64,000 nucleotides of DNA, taken from assembly GCF_018598185.1 (NCBI RefSeq), contig NZ_JAHESC010000021.1:62001-126000 (forward strand), in the 5' to 3' direction. The stretch's first letter is position 1, and every line of letters begins with the position of its first letter. The notes under the pieces are model-generated. The model did no database searches and was not told the origin of the DNA. It saw nothing but the letters and a program-made list of their open reading frames with translations. A program made the position numbers and the translations under genes. Below are positions 10,390 to 19,490 of this stretch, in pieces. This DNA is from Dawidia soli. GTDB taxonomy: Bacteria; Bacteroidota; Bacteroidia; Cytophagales; Cyclobacteriaceae.

Positions 10390-12933
10390 GTGAGAGCGGT
10401 TGTTTACGGAATATGGATAGTGATCGGCGTGTTGACCGGAGCCTGGCAGGCATCCGCGCAGACCACCGTGCGCGGCGTCGTCGCCGACGCCGATACAAAA
10501 GAACCCTTGCCCTTTGTGAATATAGTCTTCAAGGGAACTACCATCGGGAGCACGACCGATATAAACGGCCGGTATACCATCACCACCCATACCACCAACG
10601 AAGAACTGCATTTTTCCTTTCTGGGTTATAAAACCGTCATCCGTAAAGTAAAGGTCGGCGAGACCCAAGAAATGAACGTTCGGCTCACGTCCGACGCACA
10701 AGTGCTGCAGGAGGTGACTGTCACTACGCAGGGTCGCGAGCGCTATCGCAATAAAAACAACCCGGCCGTAGATCTTGTGCGCGAAATGATCGAGCACAAG
10801 GAGCAGAACCGCATGACGCATTACGACTATGTCGAATACGAGCAGTATGAAAAACTGCAAATGTCGCTCAGCAACCTGTCTGATAAATTCAAGGAACGCA
10901 AGCTGTTCCGCAAGTACAAGTGGATGTTCGAGAATGTCGACACCACCACCATCAAAGGCAAAGCGCTGTTACCCATTTACCTGCAGGAAAACCTGACGGA
11001 TAAATACTACCAACGTTCGCCCGAACAAAACAAATCGGTTGTGAAGGCCCACCAGAAGGTGAGTTTCGACGATTACATCGATAACCAGGGTGTCAGTACT
11101 TATCTGAACTACCTTTACAACGACATCGACATCTACGAGAACAACATCACGCTGCTGACAAACCAGTTCCTCAGCCCCATTGCCAACAGCGCGCCGACGT
11201 TCTATAAGTTTTATATAACAGACACCCTCAAAGACCAAACGCCCAAGCTCGTCGAACTGTCTTTTGCCCCGCGCGATGCCGGGGGCTTCCTCTTTCAGGG
11301 CAGGCTTTACGTCACGCTCGACAGCAACTATGCCGTGCAGCGGGTGGACATGACGGTAAACAAAAATATCAACCTCAACTGGGTGCGCGAGCTTTTCATC
11401 AACCAGGAGTTCGAGCAGATGGAAGACGGCAAGTTCCAGGTCGTGAAGAGCCGCATGCGCGCCGACTTCGGCATAACGCAGGGTCGCGGGGGCCTGTATG
11501 GCGAACGCGTGGTGTCGTATAAGAACTTTGTTATCAACCAACCCCGCCCGGAGGGCTTTTTTGACGGCGAGAAAAAGCAGCAGGAGAAGGAGGCCGAAGG
11601 ACATACCGAAGAATACTGGCTCGCCAACCGGCACGACTCCCTCAGCCATGCCGAATCGAAAGTATATCAGAATATCGACAGCCTGCAAAAAGTACCGTCC
11701 TTCCGGCGCACCATGGACATTGCCACGCTGCTGCTGGCGGGGTACAAAAGCTTTGGCTGGTGGGAGCTGGGCCCCGTCAATACATTCTATAGCTTCAACC
11801 CTGTCGAGGGCTTTCGCCTGCGGGTAGGGGGGCGGACCACCCCTAAGTTCAATGAACGCCTGTATTTCGAGACCTACGGCGCCTACGGCTTCAAAGACGA
11901 AAAATGGAAATACTTCCTCAGCGCCACGTACTCGTTTACCGGCAAGTCTATCTGGCAGTTTCCCGTGCGTACGTTGCGGGTCAGCTATCAGCACGACATG
12001 AAGATCCCCGGCCAGGAGCTGCAGTTCATACAAGAAGACAACTTCCTGCTTTCATTCAAGCGCGGTGTAAACGACAAGTGGCTCTACAACGACATCTGGG
12101 TCGTAGACTACCTGCACGAGTTCGATAATCACATTTCCTATCGCGTAGGCTTTAAGAATTGGAAACAGATGCCTGCCGGTGGCTTGCGCTATGAGCGCGA
12201 AAGCGAAGATCTGCTGCAGCCCGTGCCCAATGTCGTTACCTCTGAAATAAACCTGGAGTTCCGCTGGGCACCCGGTGAACAGTTTTACCAGGGCAAGCTC
12301 TATCGGATACCGATACCGAACCGTTATCCCATCTTTACGGCGCGCTTCGTGGGCGGTATAAAGAATTTGTTCAATAGCCAGTATAACTATCAAAACGTGG
12401 CGTTGAACATCTACAAACGTGTGTACCTGTCGCAGTTCGGCTATACGGACGTGGTGCTGGAGGGCGGCTACATCTTTGGTACTGTACCGTTCCCGTTGCT
12501 GGCCATCCACCGCGCCAACCAAACGTATTCGTATCAATTACAGTCGTATAACCTGATGAACTTCCTCGAGTTTGTCAGCGATAAGTATGTAAGTCTGAGC
12601 TTCGATCATTATTTCAATGGGTTTATCTTCAACAAGATCCCCCTCTTGAAAAAGCTCAAGTGGCGCGAAGTGGCTACCTTCAAGTTGCTCTATGGCAGCA
12701 TCCGTCAGGAGAACGACCCGCGCTATAATTCTGCCGTGTTCGCTTTCCCGACAAACGATCAGGGTGTCGAGACGACATATTCGTTGCGTCCCGAGCCGTA
12801 CATGGAGGCCAGTGCCGGGATCGCGAACATTTTTAAGCTGATCCGGGTTGACGTAGTAAAGCGCCTTTCCTACCTGGACCATCCCGAAGTATCGCAATGG
12901 GGCATTCGCGCACGCTTTAAATTTGATTTCTGA
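10390..12933 (+). CDS. DUF5686 outer-membrane protein with carboxypeptidase-regulatory-like domain
   Basis: A protein of 847 residues starting at a GTG eight bases after the GtrA gene; no ATG lies near the signal sequence. Residues 1-24 form a signal peptide ending in ASA-QTT. Residues 26-110 are a CarboxypepD_reg-like beta-sandwich (TVRGVVADADTKEPLPFVNI, DINGRYTI, LQEVTVTTQ). The remainder matches the DUF5686 layout, with alternating amphipathic strands such as GFRLRVGGRTT and LRVSYQHDM and an aromatic C-terminus (ARFKFDF) that suits outer-membrane insertion. No TonB plug is seen. The function of the family is unknown. Its place inside a lipid-synthesis block makes a role in moving or displaying sphingolipids at the outer membrane worth testing. 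Confidence 0.82.
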   Translation: MRAVVYGIWIVIGVLTGAWQASAQTTVRGVVADADTKEPLPFVNIVFKGTTIGSTTDINGRYTITTHTTNEELHFSFLGYKTVIRKVKVGETQEMNVRLTSDAQVLQEVTVTTQGRERYRNKNNPAVDLVREMIEHKEQNRMTHYDYVEYEQYEKLQMSLSNLSDKFKERKLFRKYKWMFENVDTTTIKGKALLPIYLQENLTDKYYQRSPEQNKSVVKAHQKVSFDDYIDNQGVSTYLNYLYNDIDIYENNITLLTNQFLSPIANSAPTFYKFYITDTLKDQTPKLVELSFAPRDAGGFLFQGRLYVTLDSNYAVQRVDMTVNKNINLNWVRELFINQEFEQMEDGKFQVVKSRMRADFGITQGRGGLYGERVVSYKNFVINQPRPEGFFDGEKKQQEKEAEGHTEEYWLANRHDSLSHAESKVYQNIDSLQKVPSFRRTMDIATLLLAGYKSFGWWELGPVNTFYSFNPVEGFRLRVGGRTTPKFNERLYFETYGAYGFKDEKWKYFLSATYSFTGKSIWQFPVRTLRVSYQHDMKIPGQELQFIQEDNFLLSFKRGVNDKWLYNDIWVVDYLHEFDNHISYRVGFKNWKQMPAGGLRYERESEDLLQPVPNVVTSEINLEFRWAPGEQFYQGKLYRIPIPNRYPIFTARFVGGIKNLFNSQYNYQNVALNIYKRVYLSQFGYTDVVLEGGYIFGTVPFPLLAIHRANQTYSYQLQSYNLMNFLEFVSDKYVSLSFDHYFNGFIFNKIPLLKKLKWREVATFKLLYGSIRQENDPRYNSAVFAFPTNDQGVETTYSLRPEPYMEASAGIANIFKLIRVDVVKRLSYLDHPEVSQWGIRARFKFDF

Positions 12934-12936
12934 CGT

Positions 12937-13683
12937 ATGAATAGTGTTATCGAAAAACCTTTAAACAACCGGGCCATGGAAAAGACGCCCCTGCGGATCG
13001 TGCTGCAGCAGCTCATTTACAAGATCATCAATCCCTTTGTAAAGTTCCTGATCAAGATCGGGTTCACACCCAATGCGGTCACCACTACCGGCCTGCTATT
13101 AAACGTCGGCGTGGCCGTCATCTTTGTCATGGGGGCGGAAGAAGGTAATCGTGGTGACCTGCGCTACGTGGGATGGGCCGGCGCGCTGGTGTTGTTTGCG
13201 GGGTTGTTCGATATGCTCGACGGTCAGGTGGCCCGCCTGGGCAACATGAGCTCGAAATTCGGCGCGTTATACGACTCTGTATTGGATCGCTACAGCGAGC
13301 TGATCATGTTCTTCGGCATTTGTTATTACCTCATCGGGCATCATTATTTCCTCAGCTCATTGTTCGCTTTCATTGCGCTGATCGGCTCGATGATGGTGAG
13401 CTACGTACGGGCGCGCGCCGAAGGCTTGGGCATCGACTGCAAAGGAGGGTTGATGCAACGACCGGAGCGCGTCGTGACGGTAGGCGTGGCGGCCATACTC
13501 TGTGGCATCACCGCGCATTACATCGGTGGAGACTACAAGCTCTTTATACCGGGCATACCGTTCCAGGTATTCGAGACCATCTCCATCTTTACCATACCGC
13601 TGACGGTCATGGCTGTGCTGACCAATATCACCGCCATCAACCGCCTGCGGGAGTCTAAGAAAGAACTGGAAAAACAATCCTAA
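12937..13683 (+). CDS. CDP-alcohol phosphatidyltransferase, probable phosphatidylinositol-phosphate synthase
   Basis: A 248-residue inner-membrane protein starting three bases after the DUF5686 gene. The full family signature is present: D92, D95-G96, A99-R100, G109, D113 and D117 (D-x2-D-G-x2-A-R-x8-G-x3-D-x3-D). Several transmembrane helices follow. The enzyme transfers a phosphatidyl group from CDP-diacylglycerol to an alcohol. With an inositol-phosphate synthase and a PgpA-like phosphatase in the same block, the acceptor is most likely inositol-3-phosphate, giving phosphatidylinositol-phosphate. The same gene set occurs in the Bacteroides inositol-lipid cluster. PgsA or PssA activity is the alternative on sequence alone. 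Confidence 0.87.
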   Translation: MNSVIEKPLNNRAMEKTPLRIVLQQLIYKIINPFVKFLIKIGFTPNAVTTTGLLLNVGVAVIFVMGAEEGNRGDLRYVGWAGALVLFAGLFDMLDGQVARLGNMSSKFGALYDSVLDRYSELIMFFGICYYLIGHHYFLSSLFAFIALIGSMMVSYVRARAEGLGIDCKGGLMQRPERVVTVGVAAILCGITAHYIGGDYKLFIPGIPFQVFETISIFTIPLTVMAVLTNITAINRLRESKKELEKQS

Positions 13684-13689
13684 GGAGTC

Positions 13690-14244
13690 ATGACGATCAT
13701 GTTGCACTTCCTGGTCTGGCTGACAGCCGGTTTCACTACCGGCGACGCGGGAGCGGAGCAACCTTGTACATGCAAGGGACAGGAGACATTCCCCGTGCCA
13801 CCGGCCAGCAAGTCCACGTTGTTTTACATTCAGCGCACACCCAACACCAATACCATCCTGTACGATTTGAACCTGGATAAAGGTGTTCCGGATGAAGAAG
13901 ATCCGGTGCATGCCTATTGGATCCGCTACCAGGAAGAAGGCCAGCAAGAGGACTTGTCGTTCATTCAGCGCAATTACGCGTATGGACTGAAGACCAAAAA
14001 ACTTTCTGCTGACAAATACGAGCTGCGCTTCGTGTCGTATAAAAAGTTGCCGTTTTATCTCGTAAAGGCAGCCGACAGCCGGTATCATGTGCTGGCAACG
14101 ATCAACGGTCGCAGCATCCATGTATCGCGCGTGTTCTTACAGATCGAAGGGGGGAGCTTCTGGCTTCCGAACGTCGTGTGTGCAGAAGTAAAGGGAACGG
14201 ATCCGGTGACCGGGCAGGAGGTAATACAGAATTTTAAACCGTAG
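13690..14244 (+). CDS. DUF4833 secreted protein
   Basis: A protein of 184 residues starting six bases after the phosphatidyltransferase. A hydrophobic N-terminus (MLHFLVWLTAGFTTG) suggests export. The body carries LFYIQRTPNTNTILYDLN, AYWIRYQEEGQ, FIQRNYAYGL and LPFYLVKA, which I recognise as the DUF4833 pattern. The predicted fold is mostly beta. No catalytic motif is obvious. Cysteines at about 26 and 28 follow the signal region, but there is no standard lipobox. The function is unknown. It sits between two inositol-lipid enzymes, so it may bind or carry the lipid in the periplasm. That is inference from position only. Confidence 0.75.
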   Translation: MTIMLHFLVWLTAGFTTGDAGAEQPCTCKGQETFPVPPASKSTLFYIQRTPNTNTILYDLNLDKGVPDEEDPVHAYWIRYQEEGQQEDLSFIQRNYAYGLKTKKLSADKYELRFVSYKKLPFYLVKAADSRYHVLATINGRSIHVSRVFLQIEGGSFWLPNVVCAEVKGTDPVTGQEVIQNFKP

Positions 14245-14248
14245 TGTT

Positions 14249-14866
14249 ATGAAAAAGAACTTTGTTTCAAACAGTACTGAATCGACGCGTATCTTTAAAA
14301 ATGGATTTCTGGAGAGCCTTTCAAAGGTGCATTATAGCGTGCCGTTGATAATCTTTATTCCGATCATAACCTGGTTTGTATACCGGGCGTTGACCGTTAC
14401 GTATACAAATGTGTTCACCTTTATCGCGAGCTGTATCGCCGGCCTGCTGGTCTGGACGCTGACAGAGTATGTGATGCACCGGTTCGTTTTTCATTTTGAA
14501 CCCAAATCGGCCGTGGGAAAAAGATTACACTTCCTCTTCCACGGTGTACACCACGATTATCCCAACGACGCCATGCGCCTGGTATTGCCGCCTTCTGTCA
14601 GCATTCCCCTTGCCACTGGTTTTTACTTCCTGTTCCATGCGTTGCTTCCCGCGGCCTACATGGATGGGTTCTTTGCAACTTTTCTCGCAGGCTACCTCGT
14701 GTACGACATATCGCACTATGCACTACACCATAGCAAGTTTAACAACCGCTTCTGGAAACAGCTGAAACACCACCACATGCAGCACCACTACGCCGACCCT
14801 ACGAAAGGTTATGGTGTAAGCTCCGCCCTGTGGGACAAAATATTCCGTTCCGACTTTGAAAAATAG
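14249..14866 (+). CDS. Fatty acid hydroxylase superfamily protein, probable ceramide hydroxylase
   Basis: A 205-residue membrane protein of the sterol desaturase/fatty acid hydroxylase superfamily. All di-iron histidine boxes are present: HRFVFH (77-82), HFLFHGVHH (94-102), HYALHH (156-161) and HHHMQHH (174-180). Hydrophobic helices lie near 30-50, 55-72, 118-135 and 138-152. The pattern resembles the catalytic half of yeast Scs7 and mammalian FA2H, which 2-hydroxylate the N-acyl chain of ceramide, but it lacks their cytochrome b5 domain. Context in a ceramide block supports hydroxylation of the sphingolipid. A carotenoid or other lipid substrate is possible. It overlaps the next gene by 11 bases. 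Confidence 0.83.
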   Translation: MKKNFVSNSTESTRIFKNGFLESLSKVHYSVPLIIFIPIITWFVYRALTVTYTNVFTFIASCIAGLLVWTLTEYVMHRFVFHFEPKSAVGKRLHFLFHGVHHDYPNDAMRLVLPPSVSIPLATGFYFLFHALLPAAYMDGFFATFLAGYLVYDISHYALHHSKFNNRFWKQLKHHHMQHHYADPTKGYGVSSALWDKIFRSDFEK

Positions 14867-15809
14867 CTTAGACCTGCCTGTGCTTCCCGCGGCCCGCTGG
14901 ATCTCCTGGCGCGACGTGCTCATCGCCGCCGCAGTGTCCGTCACATACCTGGTGGTGTCCGCGTTGCTCATCGGTTTTAAAACCGACCAACTTTTCCTGG
15001 TGCTGATATTCGACACGTTGTACCTGGCGTCGCGCATCACGCGCAAATTTATCCTGGGCTTCTCCGTCTTCATCGTCTTCTGGATCTTGTACGACTATAT
15101 GAAGGCTTTCCCCAACTACGTATACAATGCCGTCCACATCCAGGATCTCTACGAAGCCGAACGTGGCATTTTCGGCCTGGTACAAGACGGTAAACGGGTC
15201 ACACCCAACGAGTACTTTCAGTTGCACAGCGCCGCGTGGGCGGATGTGCTGGCGGGTTTCTTCTACCTGTGCTGGATTCCCGTGCCGCTCGGCTTTGCCG
15301 CTTATCTGTTCTTCAAAGACCGGCCTCGTTTCCTGCAGTTCTTACTGACGTTCCTCCTGGTGAACCTCCTGGGCTTTGTGGTATATTATTTGTATCCCGC
15401 AGCCCCGCCGTGGTACGTACAGCTGCACGGCTTTGATTTCATCGCCGGTACCCGTGGCAATACTGCCGGGCTGATCCGGTTCGACCAGTTCTTTGGCGTC
15501 ACCATCTTCCAGTCGCTGTATCAAAAGGGCTCCAACGTGTTTGCCGCGATGCCCTCGCTGCACTCTGCTTATCCGCTGATCGTGTTTTATACTGCCTGGA
15601 AGGCCCGCCTGCGCGCCGGTACTGTCGTGTTTGGCATTATCACTGTCGGCATCTGGTTCGCCGCCGTTTACACCAGCCACCACTACATCCTCGATGTCCT
15701 GGCCGGCATCGCTACTGCCGCCGCCGGCATCACTCTTTTCCAGCAGCTCCTGCAAAAACAACCTTACTTCCGCAGCTTCGTTCAGCGTTACACACAGCTG
15801 ATCTCGTGA
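14856..15809 (+). CDS. PAP2/Aur1-like inositolphosphotransferase, probable inositol-phosphorylceramide synthase
   Basis: A 317-residue polytopic membrane protein starting at TTG inside the end of the hydroxylase gene; no ATG lies near. Motifs of the PAP2/Aur1 group are PAAPPWY (181-187), AMPSLHSAYP (231-240, with H236) and YTSHHYILD (272-280, with H276 and D280). The enzyme would move phosphoinositol from phosphatidylinositol onto ceramide, releasing diacylglycerol, on the outer face of the inner membrane. A PAP2 protein fills this role in the Bacteroides inositol-lipid cluster. A plain lipid phosphatase would share the motifs, but the surrounding genes favour the synthase. It is the last gene of the block. 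Confidence 0.85.
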   Translation: MKNSLDLPVLPAARWISWRDVLIAAAVSVTYLVVSALLIGFKTDQLFLVLIFDTLYLASRITRKFILGFSVFIVFWILYDYMKAFPNYVYNAVHIQDLYEAERGIFGLVQDGKRVTPNEYFQLHSAAWADVLAGFFYLCWIPVPLGFAAYLFFKDRPRFLQFLLTFLLVNLLGFVVYYLYPAAPPWYVQLHGFDFIAGTRGNTAGLIRFDQFFGVTIFQSLYQKGSNVFAAMPSLHSAYPLIVFYTAWKARLRAGTVVFGIITVGIWFAAVYTSHHYILDVLAGIATAAAGITLFQQLLQKQPYFRSFVQRYTQLIS

Positions 15810-15943
15810 CGTACGAGGCGCCTATAGTGAAAAGCGTTATGGCCTGGTCTTATCAGGGCGCCTGCGGCTGAATAGTATAGTTTTCGGAAATCGGCTTGAG
15901 TCGTGTCTGCCCGCCGAAGGCCTGTAAAATCGGTAGGAGGGTG

Positions 15944-16546
15944 TTAATTCTTAATCCCGTGACACAACAAATGCAGAATAAAATCGAGCCTGTCGCCCAT
16001 CTTTTTGATCCGGCAATCTTCCAACGTGGCCAGCTCGATCCCGCGGGACGCACTCAGCATGATATAGCTCATGCTATCCAGGTCTTCATCGCTAACCTTC
16101 TTAAATTCTCCTTCGGCCACGCCAAACGCGAGGATATTCTTCAACAGTTCTAATTCCTGCGCTTCGTAGTCTTTCTTGAGCTTTTTAATGAGCTGCGGGT
16201 TTTCCGAGATCTCACCAAAAACGACGCTGTTGAGCGTGGCTTTCTGCGCCAGGATCTTCAGCTTGGTAAGACTGAACGTTTTGAGCTTTTCTTCGGCGGT
16301 GCCGGCTTTGCTCACGGCAGCTTTCACCTGGCTCATCACCTCTTCCATGTCTTCCTTGATCACGGCATCAAAGATCTCGTCTTTGCTGGCGTAGTAATAA
16401 TACAAGGTACTTTTGCCTTTCCCGGTCGCCTTGGCGATGTCCTCCATCGTGGTCTTGAAAAGACCAAAACGCTGAAAAAGACCCCGCGCCGCCGTTACGA
16501 CTTCGGCGCGAATCTGTTCATCTTTCGTTTGCGTAAGGGGAGGCAT
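15944..16546 (-). CDS. TetR/AcrR-family transcriptional regulator
   Basis: A protein of 200 residues. The N-terminal helix-turn-helix is clear: FQRFGLFKTTMEDIAKATGKGKSTLYYYYASKDEIF spans about residues 24-60. The C-terminal ligand domain is helical and not assignable to a subfamily. It is convergent with the sphingolipid block and divergent from the PBP1A gene. TetR proteins usually repress nearby operons in response to a small molecule, and fatty-acid or acyl-CoA ligands are common in the family. Control of the lipid genes is therefore possible, but control of PBP1A or of itself fits equally well. Confidence 0.88.
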   Translation of the reverse strand: MPPLTQTKDEQIRAEVVTAARGLFQRFGLFKTTMEDIAKATGKGKSTLYYYYASKDEIFDAVIKEDMEEVMSQVKAAVSKAGTAEEKLKTFSLTKLKILAQKATLNSVVFGEISENPQLIKKLKKDYEAQELELLKNILAFGVAEGEFKKVSDEDLDSMSYIMLSASRGIELATLEDCRIKKMGDRLDFILHLLCHGIKN

Positions 16547-16954
16547 TGTTCCTTTGGACTATTTCCGTATTTCATTCTAAAAATAGCCTTTTCCCGGAGG
16601 CTTACCTAACGCATCGTGCGTTTTTTCTTTCGTGCGATCTTTTTACCGGAAGGAAGGAGAAAAAACCGTGTCATAGGTGTCTCGTGTACGTGTGCAAAGA
16701 GCATAGGTATACATCTTCCCTACATGGTTATGGTGGCCGGTACAGATCAACATGCTGAACGCGAAGATTACAACCCGCCGTTTATACGCGGAATGTTTCG
16801 CCCGGCGGTTTGCCCGGTGTGAAACACCTGTGGGGAGACGCCGCAAAGGGAGCACCATTGGCCCGATTTTATTACATCATCCCATTTTCGGGGCTTTTGT
16901 TCCATAATTTCCGGGGTGTTAACTTACCGCGAGTGAGGGGTCTATTATTGTCCT
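16547..16954. other. Intergenic region between divergent TetR and PBP1A genes
   Basis: About 400 bases without a convincing gene. The short open frames here have no family signature and poor composition. Promoters for both flanking genes must lie in it, but I see no clear TAnnTTTG box and no long palindrome. Confidence 0.5.
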
Positions 16955-19435
16955 ATGCAAGAGTTTTTGAAGAGAGTTAAACGGCAGGTCCGATATGGTT
17001 ATGTCTGGGCGTATCGCAAAGCCCGCCCCCTGCTGCACTACCTGGCCGTGCGCTATGCCCGGGTGCGGGAGTATTACCGCACGCACCCCAAAGCACGCAA
17101 ATGGACCCTCGCCGGGCTTATCGTCATGGGCCCCCCGCTGCTGCTCCTGCTTGTCGTATGGATCGAAGTACCCGGCAAACGCGCTTTGCGCAACATCCAG
17201 AACCAGGTGGCGTCGGAAGTCTACAGTGCCGACAGCGTGCTGCTGGGCCGCTATTACCTGCAAGACCGCACCGAAATACGGTATGAAGAGATCGCTCCGG
17301 TCGTCATCGATGCGCTGATCGCCACCGAAGACGTCCGCTTTTACGAGCACGGCGGCGTAGACTACGAAAGTCTGGGCCGTGTGTTTATCAAATCCATCCT
17401 GTTGCAGGAAGAGTCTGCCGGAGGCGGCAGTACCCTGTCGCAACAGCTCTCCAAGAATCTATACCCGCGCAAGCGCTATTGGGTATTGTCCATGCTGATC
17501 AACAAAATGCGTGAGCTCATTACAGCGCAGCGCCTTGAAGACCTCTACAGCAAGAAAGAGCTGATCCGGCTGTACCTCAATACGATCCCCTTTGGGGACC
17601 AGAGCTTTGGCATCGAAGCCGCCGCCAAGCGGTTCTTTTCGGTCCGCGCAAAAGACCTCACCGCCGACCAGGCGGCGGTGCTCATCGGCATGCTCAAAGC
17701 CACGCACTCCTATAACCCGCGACTGTTCCCGGAGCGGGCGCGCACGCGACGCAACGTCGTATTGGCGCAGATGGAGAAATATAAATTCCTGACGAAAGGC
17801 GCGCTCGATTCGTTGCAGGCCAAACCGCTGGAATTGAAATACAACATGGTGTCACACCACCAGGGCCTGGCGCCCTACTTCCGCGAGTATCTCAAAGGAG
17901 AGCTGCTGGAGTGGTGCCGCAACAACACCCGCCCCGACGGCACACCCTACAACCTCTACACAGACGGGCTGAAGATCTATACCACGCTCGACTCGCACCT
18001 GCAGGAATACGCCGAGAATGCCGTCGCGCGGCAGATGAAGGAAGTACAAAAGCAGTTCACCGACCACTGGCGTAAAGAGAACCCCTGGCAGGATCATGAA
18101 GAGGTCATCCAGGACGCGATACGTCGCTGCTCGCGCTACAAGGCGCTGGCCGAGAAAGGCAAGTCTGAAGAAGAGATCCTCGACGAGCTGCAAAAGCCAT
18201 TGCCCATGCGCATGTTCTCGTGGGACGGCGAGAAAGTGGTCAAGATGAGTCCGATCGATTCCATTAAGCACCACATTCAGTTCCTCAATGCAGGCTTTCT
18301 GGCCATCGAGCCGAAGACCGGCCGTGTGCGCGCGTGGGTAGGGGGGATCGAACACGACTTCTACCAATACGACCACGTGAAAGTTTCCACCAAACGGCAA
18401 GTGGGCTCGATCTTTAAACCCATCGTCTACGCTACGGCCATCGAGCGCGGTGCACAGCCGTGCGACCTCATCTCTGCCGCGCAGGAGACCTACATCGACA
18501 AAGAAGGCGAGAAGTGGACCCCTCGCAACATGCAGAACGACTACCAGGTGAAATATACCATGCGCGGCGCGCTGGCATACTCCATCAATACCGTAGCCGT
18601 CAAAATGATCCAGCAAGCCGGCGTACTCAACACCATGGAGACAGCCCGCAACATGGGCATCACCAGCGAGCTGCCCGATGTGCCCTCTATCGCGCTCGGC
18701 TCATCGTCGATCTCGCTCATGGAAATGACCACTGCCTATTCCTGTTTTGCCAACAACGGCGTGGCTGTGCAGCCGTATTACATTGCCGGCATCCAGGACC
18801 GCACCGGCACCCGCTATACCGACTTCCAACCCAAAGAGAAAGGCAAACGCGTGCTGAAGTCCGAGACCGCCGAGCTGATCGTCGGTCTGCTGCGCACCGT
18901 GGTACACGAAGGAACCGCTTCGCGTCTGCGCTGGAAGTACTTCGCGCACAACAACGACGTAGCCGGCAAAACCGGCACCACCCAAGCGAATGCCGATGGC
19001 TGGTTCATGGGCATGACACCCGAACTGGTGATGGGCTCATGGGTAGGGGCTGACGACCCGCGCATCCACTTCCGCAGCACCGAGCTGGGGCAGGGGTCGA
19101 ACACCGCCTTGCCCATGGTAGGCTACTTCCTGCAGCAGGTAAACGAAGATCCGGCATTTAAAAGCATATCCAAGGCCACCTTCCCGGCGCCGTCGCGTGC
19201 GGCCCAACAAAAGCTGTCCTGCGACCTGTACGAGCTCGACGACAACTTATGGACGCAATTAGAACAGCTAACGTTTAAGCAAGACTCGCTGCGCGCGGCC
19301 GACACGCTCAACCAGGGCCCCAAAGAGAGTTACATGGAAAAGCTCTACAAACGCAAGCTCAAAATGCGTCAGGCCAGCCAGGCACGCGACAGCGCCGCCC
19401 TGCGTACCCTGGAGATCGAAGACAGCGGCGGGTAA
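16955..19435 (+). CDS. mrcA: Penicillin-binding protein 1A (glycosyltransferase/transpeptidase)
   Basis: An 826-residue bifunctional peptidoglycan synthase. A cytoplasmic basic N-terminus is followed by one transmembrane segment at about 51-70. The GT51 domain has E125 in ATEDVRFYEHGG and GGGSTLSQQLSKN (157-168). The transpeptidase domain has the serine S485-x-x-K488 in GSIFKP, S543-I-N545, and K672-T-G674 in GKTGTTQAN. All catalytic motifs are intact, so both glycan polymerisation and peptide cross-linking are expected. The C-terminal 60 residues are charged and probably disordered. The gene stands alone, between a divergent TetR gene and a convergent peroxiredoxin. Confidence 0.93.
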   Translation: MQEFLKRVKRQVRYGYVWAYRKARPLLHYLAVRYARVREYYRTHPKARKWTLAGLIVMGPPLLLLLVVWIEVPGKRALRNIQNQVASEVYSADSVLLGRYYLQDRTEIRYEEIAPVVIDALIATEDVRFYEHGGVDYESLGRVFIKSILLQEESAGGGSTLSQQLSKNLYPRKRYWVLSMLINKMRELITAQRLEDLYSKKELIRLYLNTIPFGDQSFGIEAAAKRFFSVRAKDLTADQAAVLIGMLKATHSYNPRLFPERARTRRNVVLAQMEKYKFLTKGALDSLQAKPLELKYNMVSHHQGLAPYFREYLKGELLEWCRNNTRPDGTPYNLYTDGLKIYTTLDSHLQEYAENAVARQMKEVQKQFTDHWRKENPWQDHEEVIQDAIRRCSRYKALAEKGKSEEEILDELQKPLPMRMFSWDGEKVVKMSPIDSIKHHIQFLNAGFLAIEPKTGRVRAWVGGIEHDFYQYDHVKVSTKRQVGSIFKPIVYATAIERGAQPCDLISAAQETYIDKEGEKWTPRNMQNDYQVKYTMRGALAYSINTVAVKMIQQAGVLNTMETARNMGITSELPDVPSIALGSSSISLMEMTTAYSCFANNGVAVQPYYIAGIQDRTGTRYTDFQPKEKGKRVLKSETAELIVGLLRTVVHEGTASRLRWKYFAHNNDVAGKTGTTQANADGWFMGMTPELVMGSWVGADDPRIHFRSTELGQGSNTALPMVGYFLQQVNEDPAFKSISKATFPAPSRAAQQKLSCDLYELDDNLWTQLEQLTFKQDSLRAADTLNQGPKESYMEKLYKRKLKMRQASQARDSAALRTLEIEDSGG

Positions 19436-19490
19436 AAACAGCGCGAGCTTGAGCGCGAAAGCGAACACACCCGATGGTTATCGGGTCGCC

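Noticed and set aside
10969-12033. Long antisense open frame opposite the DUF5686 gene
   Set aside because: GC-rich codon use in Bacteroidota genes leaves long open shadows on the other strand. The protein has no family signature and the sense gene is clear.
19471-19487. CCCGAT/ATCGGG hairpin as a full terminator between PBP1A and the peroxiredoxin gene
   Set aside because: The stem is only six pairs and no T run follows on either strand, so it is not listed as a terminator feature.
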